DNA from: Pseudomonadota bacterium | GTDB taxonomy: Bacteria > Pseudomonadota > Gammaproteobacteria > Burkholderiales > Eutrophovitaceae | DNA length: 64,000 bases | Assembly (NCBI GenBank): GCA_027624715.1 | Contig: JAQBTV010000004.1 | Location: forward strand, 1 to 64,000 | Reading direction: 5' to 3' | Part shown: in pieces, positions 45,146-54,905 of the stretch | Position numbering within the stretch: position 1 is the first letter of the stretch | How the letters are laid out: every line of letters begins with the position of its first letter | Position numbers and translations under genes: made by a program | The notes under the pieces: model-generated | What the model saw: only the letters and a program-made list of their open reading frames with translations | Told to the model about the DNA's origin: nothing | Database searches by the model: none

Positions 45146-46195
45146 TTACGTTTCGCAGTTAACATATTTCTCTTCGCCTTCAGATACTTTTAACTGGTAA
45201 CGCTGAATACCTATGTCTCTAAAAAACTGATCAATCGTCGCAAGCGCTTGATCATGTGACTCATAAGGTGCAACAGGGAAATCGTACGTCCTATCGAACG
45301 ACTCATCAAACAAAGACGATAATCGCGTCAATACTTTACCACCCGCACTTGAATCAATTGATATATCTGGCTCTCCAAATTTTAGGCGAGCATGATTGAT
45401 CGCATTGCTAGCGAACAACTGAAAACCAACTTCTCTCACTGCCCAATATCCCTCCTCTAGAGATCTGATAAGAGGTCTCGGTAGCCGAGGTAACGCCAAC
45501 ACCGAACAATCCGCCGTAGATAACTGAGCACTTACCGCCTCGGAAAATTTAATTCCCCATCTACCAATATCCCCCGCCGATTCAAAAACCGAAGGCGCAG
45601 AGGTAGGACTGAGTGCTACACCACAGAGAAATCGCAAATGAGCAGCTTCTACTCCAGCTAAAACGTCGATTGGATCATCCGGAAAATCTAACACCACTAT
45701 ATTTTTTAATTCGTCGTATTGACCAGCCAGCCTCCACGAATCAAGAGGATATTGATGCAAGGCCTCATAGTCCGTTAAACAATTAGCCAACCCAAAGTTC
45801 TTACAATGACCCAGGACACCCAGACTTTCTAAAATGCCAGTCAAGGCGGCTACATCATTCAATACGGTCGAAATAGTGTTTCTTTTCTGGGCACCAATAA
45901 CCAAAATGATCGGCATGACAAATAAATCTAATCGAAATGCACTTCCTTTTCGGTCCGCTGTTATCGCTGCGTCCGCCACCTGTCTTGCCATACGCCCAGC
46001 CAAGATAGAATTAGGATGCCAACACGCCTGTTTCACGGCATCACTCAGTCCGGAATCGACGAACGCATCAACCAATTTATACAACGGTGTTTGGTCCACA
46101 GACACGTGATCTAGAGGTGCCTTCGACGCTAAATCGTTAGCAAGAGCCATCAATTGTTCATAAGAACTCATATTTGGTATTCGACTATCGTTCAT
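45146..46195 (-). CDS. Unrecognised cytoplasmic protein
   Basis: I do not recognise this family. From ATG at 46195 it has 349 residues, mixed alpha/beta composition, no signal peptide and no clear membrane helix; FVMPIILVIGA (starting near residue 95) is the only strongly hydrophobic strand, and VVLDFPDDPIDVLAG and CSVLALPRLPRPLIRS are the most distinctive segments. The frame stays open to a TTG at 46378, but that would run antisense into the 5' end of acpH. A perfect TATAAT (minus, 46235-46230) lies 35 bp before 46195, which supports the shorter form. The SDR gene follows after 38 bp. Confidence 0.7.
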   Translation of the reverse strand: MNDSRIPNMSSYEQLMALANDLASKAPLDHVSVDQTPLYKLVDAFVDSGLSDAVKQACWHPNSILAGRMARQVADAAITADRKGSAFRLDLFVMPIILVIGAQKRNTISTVLNDVAALTGILESLGVLGHCKNFGLANCLTDYEALHQYPLDSWRLAGQYDELKNIVVLDFPDDPIDVLAGVEAAHLRFLCGVALSPTSAPSVFESAGDIGRWGIKFSEAVSAQLSTADCSVLALPRLPRPLIRSLEEGYWAVREVGFQLFASNAINHARLKFGEPDISIDSSAGGKVLTRLSSLFDESFDRTYDFPVAPYESHDQALATIDQFFRDIGIQRYQLKVSEGEEKYVNCET

Positions 46196-46229
46196 TAAAG
46201 GTAGATTTTCCTTTTGGTGTGTAGCCCTG

Positions 46230-46235
46230 ATTATA
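46230..46235 (-). promoter_or_regulatory. -10 element before the unrecognised gene
   Basis: TATAAT on the minus strand, followed by ATG at 46195 about 27 nt after the expected start site. No good -35 is present at 16-18 bp. Confidence 0.35.
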
Positions 46236-46344
46236 ACGACTGCATCTTCAGATAAAATCATAGTGGGCTCAAAGTAAGCACTATACTTGTGTTGCGACCA
46301 TGACAAATAAGACAGTAAATCTTTAGGTAAGAAGTATATTAGCC

Positions 46345-46443
46345 GTGAATTACCTCGCACATCTTTTTTTATCCCCAAATGATGAGGACTGACAACTAGG
46401 CAGCATCCTTGGGGCCTTTGTAAACGGTCCTATAGATGAGCGG
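46345..46443 (+). pseudogene. acpH: 5' part of acpH, interrupted by an in-frame TGA
   Basis: GTG at 46345 opens a frame reading MNYLAHLFLSPNDED, then TGA (46390-46392, codon 16), then QLGSILGAFVNGPIDER, continuing without a shift into the intact frame at 46444. MNxLAHLxL and the GxxLxxFVxG block are the conserved start of AcpH, so the coding sequence clearly once ran through. A single change (CGA or TGG to TGA) would explain it. Where E. coli AcpH has Asp in LADFV, this copy has Ala. A nonsense mutation, a sequencing error or readthrough could all account for it. Confidence 0.75.
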
Positions 46444-46962
46444 ATGCTAGCGGTTAACCACTATAACGTCGTTAATGGGATCAAACTTCACAGGAAAATT
46501 GATCTTTTTTCGGACCAGTCAGACATTTTCAGGAAAAGCTGCAAAAGCATTAAGCCCGAGCAAAGACGATTTTCTCGGATACTGATCGATATGTATTTCG
46601 ATCATATTCCTGCTAGGCACTGGTCGCAGTTACATTCCAAAAAATTGATAGATTTCAGCCAACACATTTACCAAGTAGTCCTCAAAGATCGACCTGAAAA
46701 TACACAAAATTTTAGAAAAGTCTCTCGATTAATTGTTGAACAAGACTGGTTCAGAACATACACATCAATAGATGGTATTGCTCAGCAAATCGAGCGATTG
46801 GGTTCTAGGTTAAAGCGAGGAAACGCACTTTTAGGCGGCGCGATAGATCTCGTGAGGCACCTGAACTCATTTGAGTTAGATTTTTTTCAGTTCATTGAAG
46901 AGGCCGAAGAGTTCTCAGATGATTACGCGAAAAAACTCACATTCAACAACGATAAAGCATAG
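46444..46962 (+). CDS. acpH: Acyl carrier protein phosphodiesterase AcpH (N-terminally truncated frame)
   Basis: The intact frame gives 172 residues. GIKLHRKIDLFSD, IDMYFDHIPARHWSQL and WFRTYTSIDGI match AcpH, which removes the phosphopantetheine arm from acyl carrier protein and is an atypical HD-type phosphodiesterase. The full gene should start about 33 codons upstream, at GTG 46345, but a TGA interrupts it (separate entry). Translation could restart at ATG 46444, without the conserved N-terminal helix, which would probably be inactive. It converges with the cupin gene 7 bp away. Confidence 0.82.
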   Translation: MLAVNHYNVVNGIKLHRKIDLFSDQSDIFRKSCKSIKPEQRRFSRILIDMYFDHIPARHWSQLHSKKLIDFSQHIYQVVLKDRPENTQNFRKVSRLIVEQDWFRTYTSIDGIAQQIERLGSRLKRGNALLGGAIDLVRHLNSFELDFFQFIEEAEEFSDDYAKKLTFNNDKA

Positions 46963-46969
46963 CTAAAAA

Positions 46970-47350
46970 TTAACTCTCCATTGTCTCAAAGACCCCTGGC
47001 ATAACAATCTCTATCAACTCTAAGTCGTCACTATGTTCGATCTCTTTATGATGAATCCCGGGCGGCTGATGTACACATGTTCCAGCCGTTAACCGCTTTC
47101 GTCCGACCCCCGCATAATCGAACTCTACCCAACCTTTTAAAATGTAGATCATTTGAAATGTGACATCATGATAATGTTGGCGAGGGACTGTATGCTCGCC
47201 GGGAACCGCTCGAATAACGTGCGCAACAACAGCCCCATTGGTCGCCTCTTTTATGCCTAAATCCCTGTACTCAAAAAAAGGGCGCAAACCATCTTTTTTG
47301 AATTCTCTGTCATCTAAATGATTACAAGAAAATTTCTTTTTATCGCTCAT
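46970..47350 (-). CDS. Cupin domain-containing protein
   Basis: From ATG at 47350 (GGGGGG just upstream) this is a single-domain cupin of 126 residues. Motif 1 is degenerate (PRQHYHDVTFQMIYILKGWVEF) and motif 2 is TCVHQPPGIHH. Two or three His could bind a metal. Such small cupins are often dioxygenases, isomerases or sugar-binding regulators; I cannot say which. The frame has another ATG seven codons up. It follows DUF599 by 36 bp on the same strand and may be co-transcribed. Confidence 0.85.
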   Translation of the reverse strand: MSDKKKFSCNHLDDREFKKDGLRPFFEYRDLGIKEATNGAVVAHVIRAVPGEHTVPRQHYHDVTFQMIYILKGWVEFDYAGVGRKRLTAGTCVHQPPGIHHKEIEHSDDLELIEIVMPGVFETMES

Positions 47351-47386
47351 AATCCCCCCATTAAATGTCAAGTCGCTGCGACTTAC

Positions 47387-48106
47387 TTAATTACATGAGC
47401 CTTTACTTAAATCATTTCCAAGCATTGCTTTTAACGCATCAGACTTAAATTCTCGATGGTAAAGAATGCCTATCACCATCATGTTAGACAAAATAAAGAG
47501 CCAGGCATTTAAAAACCAAGGCAAGACTGATAGGCCAAAGTAATAAGCACGCAATCCGTCGTTAAAGGTATTAGAAGCAATACTCGCCATTTTCGAGCCA
47601 CGCTGAATGAATTGTTCGTGCACATCAGGTGTGGCATCAGTATCCGGTGCTGCGCCCACCATTACCGAACAAAAAAAATGCTGCCTTAGAGACCAGGTAA
47701 ACTTAAAGAAAGCATATATAAATATAGCGAGCAGTAATACTATTTTACAGTTCCATGCCAAGGTGTCGTTCTCAACCGCAAATGGCAAATCAGCAAGAAT
47801 CATTATCACTCGGTCGGCGTTACCCAATAGCGCCAGTAGCGCACCCAAGATCAAAATAGTCGTTGAAGCAAAAAACGTAGCGCCATTTGCTAAGGTGAGA
47901 ATAATGTTTGCATCAACGATCTTTAGATCTCTCCGAATAGTCCCGCGCCACCATTGCTCTCGGTAACGCACCATAACACTCATCAAACTAGGCATTCCCT
48001 TGTCAGCAGCACGCCTTGCGAATTTGGCATAGCCAACCCAACCGAAATAGAATATGGCAATTGCCAAATAGTCAATGACGGTAAACGATGTGTTATCCAT
48101 TGTCAT
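47387..48106 (-). CDS. DUF599 family membrane protein
   Basis: This 239-residue inner-membrane protein has four predicted helices (about 9-25, 68-92, 116-136, and 195-217). The RYREQWW...NIILTLANGATFFAST region is the DUF599 signature. The function is unknown. It diverges from the crotonase gene across 122 bp and is followed by the cupin gene. Confidence 0.87.
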   Translation of the reverse strand: MTMDNTSFTVIDYLAIAIFYFGWVGYAKFARRAADKGMPSLMSVMVRYREQWWRGTIRRDLKIVDANIILTLANGATFFASTTILILGALLALLGNADRVIMILADLPFAVENDTLAWNCKIVLLLAIFIYAFFKFTWSLRQHFFCSVMVGAAPDTDATPDVHEQFIQRGSKMASIASNTFNDGLRAYYFGLSVLPWFLNAWLFILSNMMVIGILYHREFKSDALKAMLGNDLSKGSCN

Positions 48107-48228
48107 AAAAGGTTGCGATCCGTTGTCGTGTCATCGTATAACATTGAAAACAATGCTCTTCATAATTTAATTTGATGGAATTATTTACGTTATACTACTC
48201 TAAAAATGCGTGTCAAAAAGGGCTTAAT

Positions 48229-49038
48229 ATGACTGTTACAAACACGGCGAAAGTAAACGTCAACGAAACCGTATTGCTTAGAACAGATGAAGGTGGCGTT
48301 GCCACACTGAGACTTAACCGCCCAAAAGCATACAACGCGCTCTCTGAGGAACTTCTGGCAACACTTCAAATGCAATTAGATACCATCAGCAATGATTCAT
48401 CAGTTCGAGTCGTCATCATTGAGGGGAGCGGAGACGCATTTTGTGCTGGCCATGACCTTAAACAAATGCGGGCAAACCGAAGCCAAGAGTATTATGACGC
48501 GCTGTTCAAAACCTGCAGTCAATTCATGCTCACCCTAATGAGGATCCCTCAACCTGTCATCGCTAAAGTACATGGCATTGCGACAGCTGCTGGCTGTCAA
48601 CTCGTTGGGGCCTGCGATCTTGCTATTGCATCAGAAGAAGCGAAATTTGCAACTTCTGGAGTTAATTACGGCTTATTTTGTTCAACACCGGCAGTTGCCG
48701 TATCTCGAAACATTCATCGGAAAAAAGCTGCAGAATTACTATTTACTGGTGAATTCATTGACGCGCGTACCGCAGAGTCACTCGGACTAATCAACAAAGC
48801 TGTTCCTGCAAAACAACTGAATGCCGAAGTGCTCCAGATGGCTAATTTAATTATTCGCAAGTCGGCGGTTGCCGTTTCAACGGGAAAACGAATGCTCTAT
48901 CGGCAAATTGAAATGGGCATCGATGACGCCTACAAATTCGCGGCCGAGACTATGGCCTGCAATATGATGGCTCTTGATGTCAGCGAAGGGATAGATGCAT
49001 TTATTGAAAAAAGGTCGGCAACCTGGAAGCATGTGTAA
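48229..49038 (+). CDS. Enoyl-CoA hydratase
   Basis: This crotonase has 269 residues from the preferred ATG (AAGGG 6-7 nt upstream). LRLNRPKAYNALS, the oxyanion-hole segment DAFCAGHDLKQM and GIATAAGCQLVGACDLAIA are typical; the second catalytic position reads VNYGLFCSTPAVAV. It resembles the enoyl-CoA hydratase domain-containing protein 3-like group, in which the usual catalytic Glu is replaced. The frame extends 19 codons further up without a better start. It converges with the phosphatidyltransferase gene. Confidence 0.9.
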   Translation: MTVTNTAKVNVNETVLLRTDEGGVATLRLNRPKAYNALSEELLATLQMQLDTISNDSSVRVVIIEGSGDAFCAGHDLKQMRANRSQEYYDALFKTCSQFMLTLMRIPQPVIAKVHGIATAAGCQLVGACDLAIASEEAKFATSGVNYGLFCSTPAVAVSRNIHRKKAAELLFTGEFIDARTAESLGLINKAVPAKQLNAEVLQMANLIIRKSAVAVSTGKRMLYRQIEMGIDDAYKFAAETMACNMMALDVSEGIDAFIEKRSATWKHV

Positions 49039-49081
49039 GTCTAAGCTACCCTTTGATTGCCCAAATAACAAGAAGATAAAA

Positions 49082-49642
49082 CTACATAGATGCTGCTGAT
49101 GTGGCGCGACCATTAAGGCGAACACGCCGCCACTCGACAAAATATACGACGGTAGAAATAGATAAAGTTACTAATAATGCTGGTAGCATCACGTCTAGGA
49201 TTAAATCGCCCACGAATAATTTGGCCTCTTGCGCAATAGCAAGTGCAATAGCTAGAAACGCGAGTGCCGCATGTGACTTACCCCATAGATTAGGTAACAC
49301 TCGAATATCTCTTAATGTGCTGTCAAGCAGTCCAACACTCAGCATCACAATGTCTCTTAAAACTAGAGGAATGCCAATCCACAGAGGTAATAACCCGTCC
49401 CAGGCTAAGATCGATGCACAGGTAATGACCAACAACTTATCGGCAACAGGATCCAGTATCGTTCCTGCCGTTGTGATTGCATTGAATCGACGAGCAATAT
49501 ACCCATCCAAACCGTCCGAAAAGCTTAAAACTAAAAAAAACCAAAAAGCCAGTTGATAGTCGTGGCTTGACAATATGATTGCCAAAAACGGAACTGACAA
49601 CAATCGACCAAGGGTAATGGTATTCGGAAGCACACTAATCAT
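49082..49642 (-). CDS. CDP-alcohol phosphatidyltransferase (PgsA-like)
   Basis: This integral membrane enzyme has 186 residues from ATG 49642 (TTAGGAG 5-6 nt upstream). The diagnostic motif DG-x2-AR-x8-G-x3-D-x3-D is complete (DGYIARR...AGTILDPVADK). Five or six hydrophobic helices follow the family pattern. The N-terminus NTITLGRLLSVPFL fits phosphatidylglycerophosphate synthases, so it may make PGP from CDP-DAG and glycerol-3-phosphate; some bacteria have a second paralogue, so I leave the symbol open. Confidence 0.9.
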   Translation of the reverse strand: MISVLPNTITLGRLLSVPFLAIILSSHDYQLAFWFFLVLSFSDGLDGYIARRFNAITTAGTILDPVADKLLVITCASILAWDGLLPLWIGIPLVLRDIVMLSVGLLDSTLRDIRVLPNLWGKSHAALAFLAIALAIAQEAKLFVGDLILDVMLPALLVTLSISTVVYFVEWRRVRLNGRATSAASM

Positions 49643-49733
49643 CGCGACTCCTAACCAATAACTACATAACACCGCTAAATGAGAGCCCTTTAACCACCCT
49701 CGCTCTGAAATGTATCTTCAGAACGTCATGGAA

Positions 49734-51647
49734 TCAAGTACTTTGAGGCAGACTCAAGATTAAATTATTCAATTTGACGATAAACGCCGCAGGATCCTCA
49801 AGTGAGCCGCCATCAGCCAACATAGCCTGATCAAAGATAATTGAGCTCCAGTCCGAAAAGCGGGCGACTTCTTTCTCGGCCGCCATTTTCTTCACAATCG
49901 GATGATGAATATTAATTTCCAGAATCGGTTCAATTAAAGGCGATTCTTGTCCTGCAGCCTTCAACATTCTTGAAAGATTCATACTCATTTCATCCTCATC
50001 AGATACCAAACATGAAGGAGAATCGACTAGTCGAGTCGACACACGAACATCTTTGACTTTCCCCGCTAACGCCTCCTTAATACGCTTCACTAAGTCACCA
50101 CCGTCAGCATCTACCTCATCAGACTTACCATCAAGTTTCTTATCATCAATTGGACCTAAATCAAGAGAACCTTTAGCTACTGAGACGAGTTTTTTTTCAT
50201 CGAACTCTTGGAGATTAGAGACTACCCACTCATCAACCCGGTCAGAGAGCAAAAGAACCTCAATATCTTTTTTCTTAAATATTTCCAGATGAGGACTTGA
50301 TTTCGCCGCAGCATGCGTCTCAGCGGTAATGTAGTAGATCTTATCCTGCCCCTCTTTCATACGTGCAATATAATCACTTAGGGTAACAACTTCACCCTTA
50401 TCAATTTGAGCAGTCGTTGAGAATCGAAGTAACTTAGCAATGCGCTCTTTATTGCTCCAATCTTCCCCAAGACCTTCTTTGAGAACGCGACCAAATTCTT
50501 TCCAAAATTCCTTAAATTTATCCTGTTGATTTTCAGCCATATCCTCAAGCATGGCCAGAACTCGATTAATACACCCCTTACGAATGGCATCAACATCTCT
50601 AGATTCTTGCAATATTTCCCTGGAAACATTTAACGGTAGATCTGAGGAATCTACAACACCTCTGACGAAACGAAGATACCCAGGTAATAACTGCTCTGCA
50701 TCCTCCATAATAAATACACGGCGAACATAGAGCTTTAACCCTCGTCTATGATCCCTGTTCCAGAGGTCAAAAGGAGCTTTACTCGGAAGATACAACAAGT
50801 GGGTATATTCACTTTTCCCCTCAACTCGAGCATGAGCCCATGCTAACGGCTTCTCAAAATTGTGAGAGATATGCTTGTAAAAATCCTCATATTGCTCATC
50901 AGTTACATCGGTTTTCGGTCGAGCCCATATCGCTGATGCTTGATTAATTTGTTCAGATTCATTCTGAAGAACGTACTTATTTTCTTTGGCATCCCATTCT
51001 TCTTTAGGCATAAAAATAGGGAGATTAATATGGTCTGAGTAACGCTGAGCAATTGTTTTTAGGCGATACCCTTCCAGCAAATCGTCTTCATCCGCCCTCA
51101 AATGCAGAATAACTTGTGTGCCTCGACTCAGCTTGGACGTACTTTCGACCGTGAACTCCCCCTTACCCTCAGACTCCCAGAGCACCGATTCAGACTCCTC
51201 CAATCCAATCCGTCTAGAAATAAGCGTCACCTTATCTGCGACAATAAAGGAGGAATAAAAACCGACTCCAAATTGCCCAATAAGCGTAGCATCTTGAGCC
51301 TGATCTCCCGTGAGCTTACTGAAAAACTCTTTAGTTCCGGATTTTGCAATCGTCCCGATGTTCTGTATCACTTCCTCTCGAGACATTCCGATCCCGTTGT
51401 CCGAGATAGAAATAGTTCTATTTTCACGATCAACCGAGATGTCAATCTTAAGAACTACATCGTCACCCATGAGCGAAGCATCTGTGAGTGACTCAAATCT
51501 GAGTTTATCGCAAGCGTCAGAAGCATTTGAAATCAACTCTCTTAGAAAAATTTCCTTGTTTGAATACAAGGAATGAATCATCAATTTAAGTAATTGGCTT
51601 ACTTCCGTTTGAAACCCGAGCGTCTCTTTAGCAGCAGCATCTGACAT
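49734..51647 (-). CDS. htpG: Chaperone HtpG (Hsp90)
   Basis: This 637-residue bacterial Hsp90 has an N-terminal GHKL ATPase ([31 protein letters not shown]), a middle domain ([13 protein letters not shown]) and a C-terminal dimerisation domain. It lacks the eukaryotic MEEVD tail. A near-consensus heat-shock promoter lies about 50-75 bp upstream of the start. Length and motifs are normal; it stands alone downstream of the nuo operon. Confidence 0.97.
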   Translation of the reverse strand: MSDAAAKETLGFQTEVSQLLKLMIHSLYSNKEIFLRELISNASDACDKLRFESLTDASLMGDDVVLKIDISVDRENRTISISDNGIGMSREEVIQNIGTIAKSGTKEFFSKLTGDQAQDATLIGQFGVGFYSSFIVADKVTLISRRIGLEESESVLWESEGKGEFTVESTSKLSRGTQVILHLRADEDDLLEGYRLKTIAQRYSDHINLPIFMPKEEWDAKENKYVLQNESEQINQASAIWARPKTDVTDEQYEDFYKHISHNFEKPLAWAHARVEGKSEYTHLLYLPSKAPFDLWNRDHRRGLKLYVRRVFIMEDAEQLLPGYLRFVRGVVDSSDLPLNVSREILQESRDVDAIRKGCINRVLAMLEDMAENQQDKFKEFWKEFGRVLKEGLGEDWSNKERIAKLLRFSTTAQIDKGEVVTLSDYIARMKEGQDKIYYITAETHAAAKSSPHLEIFKKKDIEVLLLSDRVDEWVVSNLQEFDEKKLVSVAKGSLDLGPIDDKKLDGKSDEVDADGGDLVKRIKEALAGKVKDVRVSTRLVDSPSCLVSDEDEMSMNLSRMLKAAGQESPLIEPILEINIHHPIVKKMAAEKEVARFSDWSSIIFDQAMLADGGSLEDPAAFIVKLNNLILSLPQST

Positions 51648-51693
51648 TAAATTTCACCCTATTTAAATGGATTGTATTACCTATAGATCAACG

Positions 51694-51723
51694 AGATGGG
51701 GGCAAGAACTGAAAATTCAAGGG
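51694..51723 (-). promoter_or_regulatory. Sigma32 (RpoH) heat-shock promoter of htpG
   Basis: On the minus strand CCCTTGAA (51723-51716), a 14-bp spacer and CCCCATCT (51701-51694) match the sigma32 consensus CCCTTGAA-N13/14-CCCCATNT at every informative position. Initiation near 51687 gives a leader of about 40 nt. Confidence 0.88.
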
Positions 51724-51897
51724 TTTAAAAAACCCAACACTATTCAGGATCTTATTTAAGACGGATCCCTTTCCGGAAATTCTCAGATCAGAGTAATGCA
51801 ATGATTGTCGTAGCATCCTTTATCTTTCCTCAAGCATTCCGACCCTGTATGCTATGCGCGAATCTAACTAATTTTCAGTAAAGTCCTAACTCATTAA

Positions 51898-53358
51898 TCA
51901 AAAAGTTCGGACTGAACTAACAATTAACGATTCACAAAGGGACAGGAGCCAACCGGGGAACAAACCCAGACCAAGCAGCAACAAACCATTGACTGCGAAG
52001 ACTGCCATTCCCACCGAATATTTGACGGTATTGATTGCCGACTCACTCGCATCAAAGTACATAATTTTAACAACTCGCAAATAATAATAAGCCCCAATGA
52101 GAGACGTCATTACGGCAGTCACAGCAAGACCTACATAACCTAAATCCATAATTGACTGAATCACAAATAACTTAGACCAAAAACCTACTGTTGGCGGTAT
52201 GCCCGCCATAGAAAATAAAATAATCATTAAAAGAAATGCACACCAAGGATTTGTCTGACTCAACCCCCTCAAATCGCTAAGTTCTTCTGCCTCAAATCCA
52301 TCCCTAGATAGAAGCAAAATTACACCAAAACCACCCAACGCCATAACAACGTACGTTAAAACATAAAATAATGACGCGCTATACCCATTAATGGAGCCCG
52401 TCATGAAACCAACCAACAAAAACCCCATATGGGCAATCGTCGAATACGCCAACATGCGCTTAAAGTTAGTTTGAGCAATCGCCACAACGTTACCAATGAT
52501 CAGTGAAGCGACGGCAAGAACGGTTAGCATTTGACTCCAATCCTGATGTAACGATGGATGCCCAAGAGCTTCAGCGAGCAAACGTAACACAAACGCAAAG
52601 GCGGCTACTTTAGGCGCAGTACCAATAAGTAGAGTCACTGAGGTGGGAGAGCCTTGGTAAACATCAGGTATCCACATATGAAATGGAACAGCCCCGAGTT
52701 TGAAGCCGATTCCTACGATAACAAACACCACTCCGAGCCGAAGCAGATTAGAATCACTATGTCCAGAAAGTATGGAAGATACAATTGCTTCAATGTTCAG
52801 ATGTCCGGTGGCACCGTAGATCATAGACATACCATAAAGTAGCATACCCGAAGCAATCGCCCCTAAAACAAAGTACTTAATAGCCGCCTCAGAACTACGG
52901 CCAGAATCACGCTGGAGAGCCACCATCGCATACAAACTTAAACTTAATAGCTCAAGACCCAGATATAGACTTAGGAAATGGTTGGATGAGATCATAACCA
53001 TCATCCCTAGGGTCGCAAACAACGTCAGTGAAAAGTACTCCCCTCGATATAACCCGCGCGATAATAGGTAGTTCTTTGAATACACAAGACCAGCCGTAAT
53101 GAGCACACACACCATCGACTTAAGAGCCGCTCCTAGTGCGTCGGAGACAATAAATCCGCTCATAATGACTCTAGGGTCTGCGTCATAAAAAAACCACGGC
53201 AGAACACTCGTCACAATTAAAACTATAAGAGATAGTGCGTACGTAATACCACGCTGCTCCTTACTTAAAAATAAGTCGAGTAATAAAATAACGCTAACCC
53301 CGACGAGCAAAAAAATCTCAGGCAAGAGCGTGCATAGATCTGATAATTGAAAATACAT
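51898..53358 (-). CDS. nuoN: NADH-quinone oxidoreductase subunit N
   Basis: This 486-residue antiporter-like subunit of complex I has about 14 transmembrane helices. The discontinuous-helix region AVPFHMWIPDVYQGSPTSVT and the Lys/Glu-bearing membrane segments mark it as NuoN in the proton-pumping arm. It is the last gene of the nuo run, 40 bp after nuoM. No clear terminator was found in the 250 bp that follow. Confidence 0.97.
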   Translation of the reverse strand: MYFQLSDLCTLLPEIFLLVGVSVILLLDLFLSKEQRGITYALSLIVLIVTSVLPWFFYDADPRVIMSGFIVSDALGAALKSMVCVLITAGLVYSKNYLLSRGLYRGEYFSLTLFATLGMMVMISSNHFLSLYLGLELLSLSLYAMVALQRDSGRSSEAAIKYFVLGAIASGMLLYGMSMIYGATGHLNIEAIVSSILSGHSDSNLLRLGVVFVIVGIGFKLGAVPFHMWIPDVYQGSPTSVTLLIGTAPKVAAFAFVLRLLAEALGHPSLHQDWSQMLTVLAVASLIIGNVVAIAQTNFKRMLAYSTIAHMGFLLVGFMTGSINGYSASLFYVLTYVVMALGGFGVILLLSRDGFEAEELSDLRGLSQTNPWCAFLLMIILFSMAGIPPTVGFWSKLFVIQSIMDLGYVGLAVTAVMTSLIGAYYYLRVVKIMYFDASESAINTVKYSVGMAVFAVNGLLLLGLGLFPGWLLSLCESLIVSSVRTF

Positions 53359-53398
53359 ATGTGACTTAAATACCTTTTATAATGGACTATCGCTTTAT

Positions 53399-54886
53399 TT
53401 AGTTCTTAATCACCGAGGCGAGTTCTAATACTGTAGTCACCGAAACATCAATCACATCTGTAAACGGCTTGGGGTACAAGCCCACACCAATTACCATTAG
53501 TGCTAGGACAAGCAACATTGCGAATTCGCGCACATTAACATCCTTTAATCCTATTACCCGTTCGCTACCGGAATCTCCAAAAACAACTCGCTTATACATC
53601 CAAAGCGTATACGCGGCACCTAAGATAAGGGTCATAGCCGCTGCAAACGCATACCAAAAATTAGTCGCCATCGCACCCATGATGACAAGAAACTCACCCA
53701 CAAACCCACTTGTTCCAGGTAAGCCAGCGTTAGCCATCGCAAATACGAGAAACAGCGCTGCGAACATTGGCATCGAATTAACGACGCCTCCATATGCAGA
53801 AATTTCCCTTGAGTGCATTCGGTCATACAAGACCCCAACACACAGGAATAATGCCGTAGAGATAAAGCCGTGCGACACCATTTGGATAACAGCACCCTGC
53901 ATTCCTTCGACATTAAATATAAAAATACCTAGAGTCACAAAGCCCATATGAGATATCGATGAATAGGCAATTAGCTTTTTCATGTCTCGCTGAACAAGCG
54001 CAACAAATCCAATATAAACAATAGCAATTAAAGAGAGTCCAATTACGAAGGGTGCCAATTCTCTCGCCGCATCGGGCACAATCGGCAACGACAATCTTAA
54101 AAATCCGTACCCACCGAGCTTGAGCATAACCGCCGCCAAAACAACCGATCCACCAGTAGGTGCCTCAACGTGCGCGTCGGGCAACCAAGTGTGAACTGGC
54201 CACATCGGTATCTTCACGGCAAAAGCGGCAAAGAGCGCTAAAAAAATTAAAACCTGAGCACTCTGTGGAATTGATACCGCATAAAAATTCTCGATCGCAA
54301 AACTGCCCCCAGTGGACCGATAGAGATAAATGAGTGCAACTAGCGTTAATAACGACCCTGCTAACGTGTAGAGAAAAAACTTAATTGCTGCATAAACTCG
54401 ATTTGGCCCACCCCATACTCCGATAATGAGAAACATTGGGATAAGCGTTGCCTCAAAAAAAACATAGAACAACATTGCATCTAGCGAACAAAAAACCCCA
54501 TTAATAATCCCAGACAAAATTAAAAATGAGGCGAAATAATGAGATACTTTCTTAGTGATTACTTCCCAGCCTGCAACAACAACAAAGACGGTGGTCAATA
54601 CGTTCAACAAAATAAGTACTAGAGATATGCCATCTATACCCAAGTGATAATTGATATTGAAGATCTCAATCCAAGGGATGAACTCAATAAATTGAAATTC
54701 AGATTGCGTCGCATCAAATTGTCTCCATACGGGGATCACAACCAGAGCGCTCAGAATAGAGCCGACTAAGGACATCCAGCGAGCGACGCACTCTCGTCCA
54801 TCTCGACCAACTAGCAATACGGCAATGCCAAAGATTATGGGTAACCAAACAATGAGTGACAAAGAACCGATTACGTGGGTCAACAT
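53399..54886 (-). CDS. nuoM: NADH-quinone oxidoreductase subunit M
   Basis: This 495-residue subunit has about 14 helices and the proton-channel residues in FYVFFEATLIPMF (conserved Glu) and KIPMWPVHTWLPDAHVEAPT (conserved Lys and broken helix). It ends 40 bp before nuoN and begins 19 bp after nuoL, the standard nuoL-M-N order. Confidence 0.97.
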   Translation of the reverse strand: MLTHVIGSLSLIVWLPIIFGIAVLLVGRDGRECVARWMSLVGSILSALVVIPVWRQFDATQSEFQFIEFIPWIEIFNINYHLGIDGISLVLILLNVLTTVFVVVAGWEVITKKVSHYFASFLILSGIINGVFCSLDAMLFYVFFEATLIPMFLIIGVWGGPNRVYAAIKFFLYTLAGSLLTLVALIYLYRSTGGSFAIENFYAVSIPQSAQVLIFLALFAAFAVKIPMWPVHTWLPDAHVEAPTGGSVVLAAVMLKLGGYGFLRLSLPIVPDAARELAPFVIGLSLIAIVYIGFVALVQRDMKKLIAYSSISHMGFVTLGIFIFNVEGMQGAVIQMVSHGFISTALFLCVGVLYDRMHSREISAYGGVVNSMPMFAALFLVFAMANAGLPGTSGFVGEFLVIMGAMATNFWYAFAAAMTLILGAAYTLWMYKRVVFGDSGSERVIGLKDVNVREFAMLLVLALMVIGVGLYPKPFTDVIDVSVTTVLELASVIKN

Positions 54887-54905
54887 GTTTTTATCTATCT
54901 TATTT

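Noticed and set aside
46196-46378. 61-codon N-terminal extension of the unrecognised gene (TTG start)
   Set aside because: It runs antisense into the conserved 5' end of acpH and has no ribosome site; a TATAAT lies inside it.
28620-46962. Genomic island with mobile elements or a defence system
   Set aside because: No integrase, transposase, tRNA boundary, toxin-antitoxin pair or restriction gene was seen; the genes look like ordinary accessory metabolism.
51721-51735. GGGTTTAAAAAACCC as the nuo operon terminator
   Set aside because: The stem is only six pairs with no T-run after it, and its left part belongs to the htpG sigma32 -35 region.
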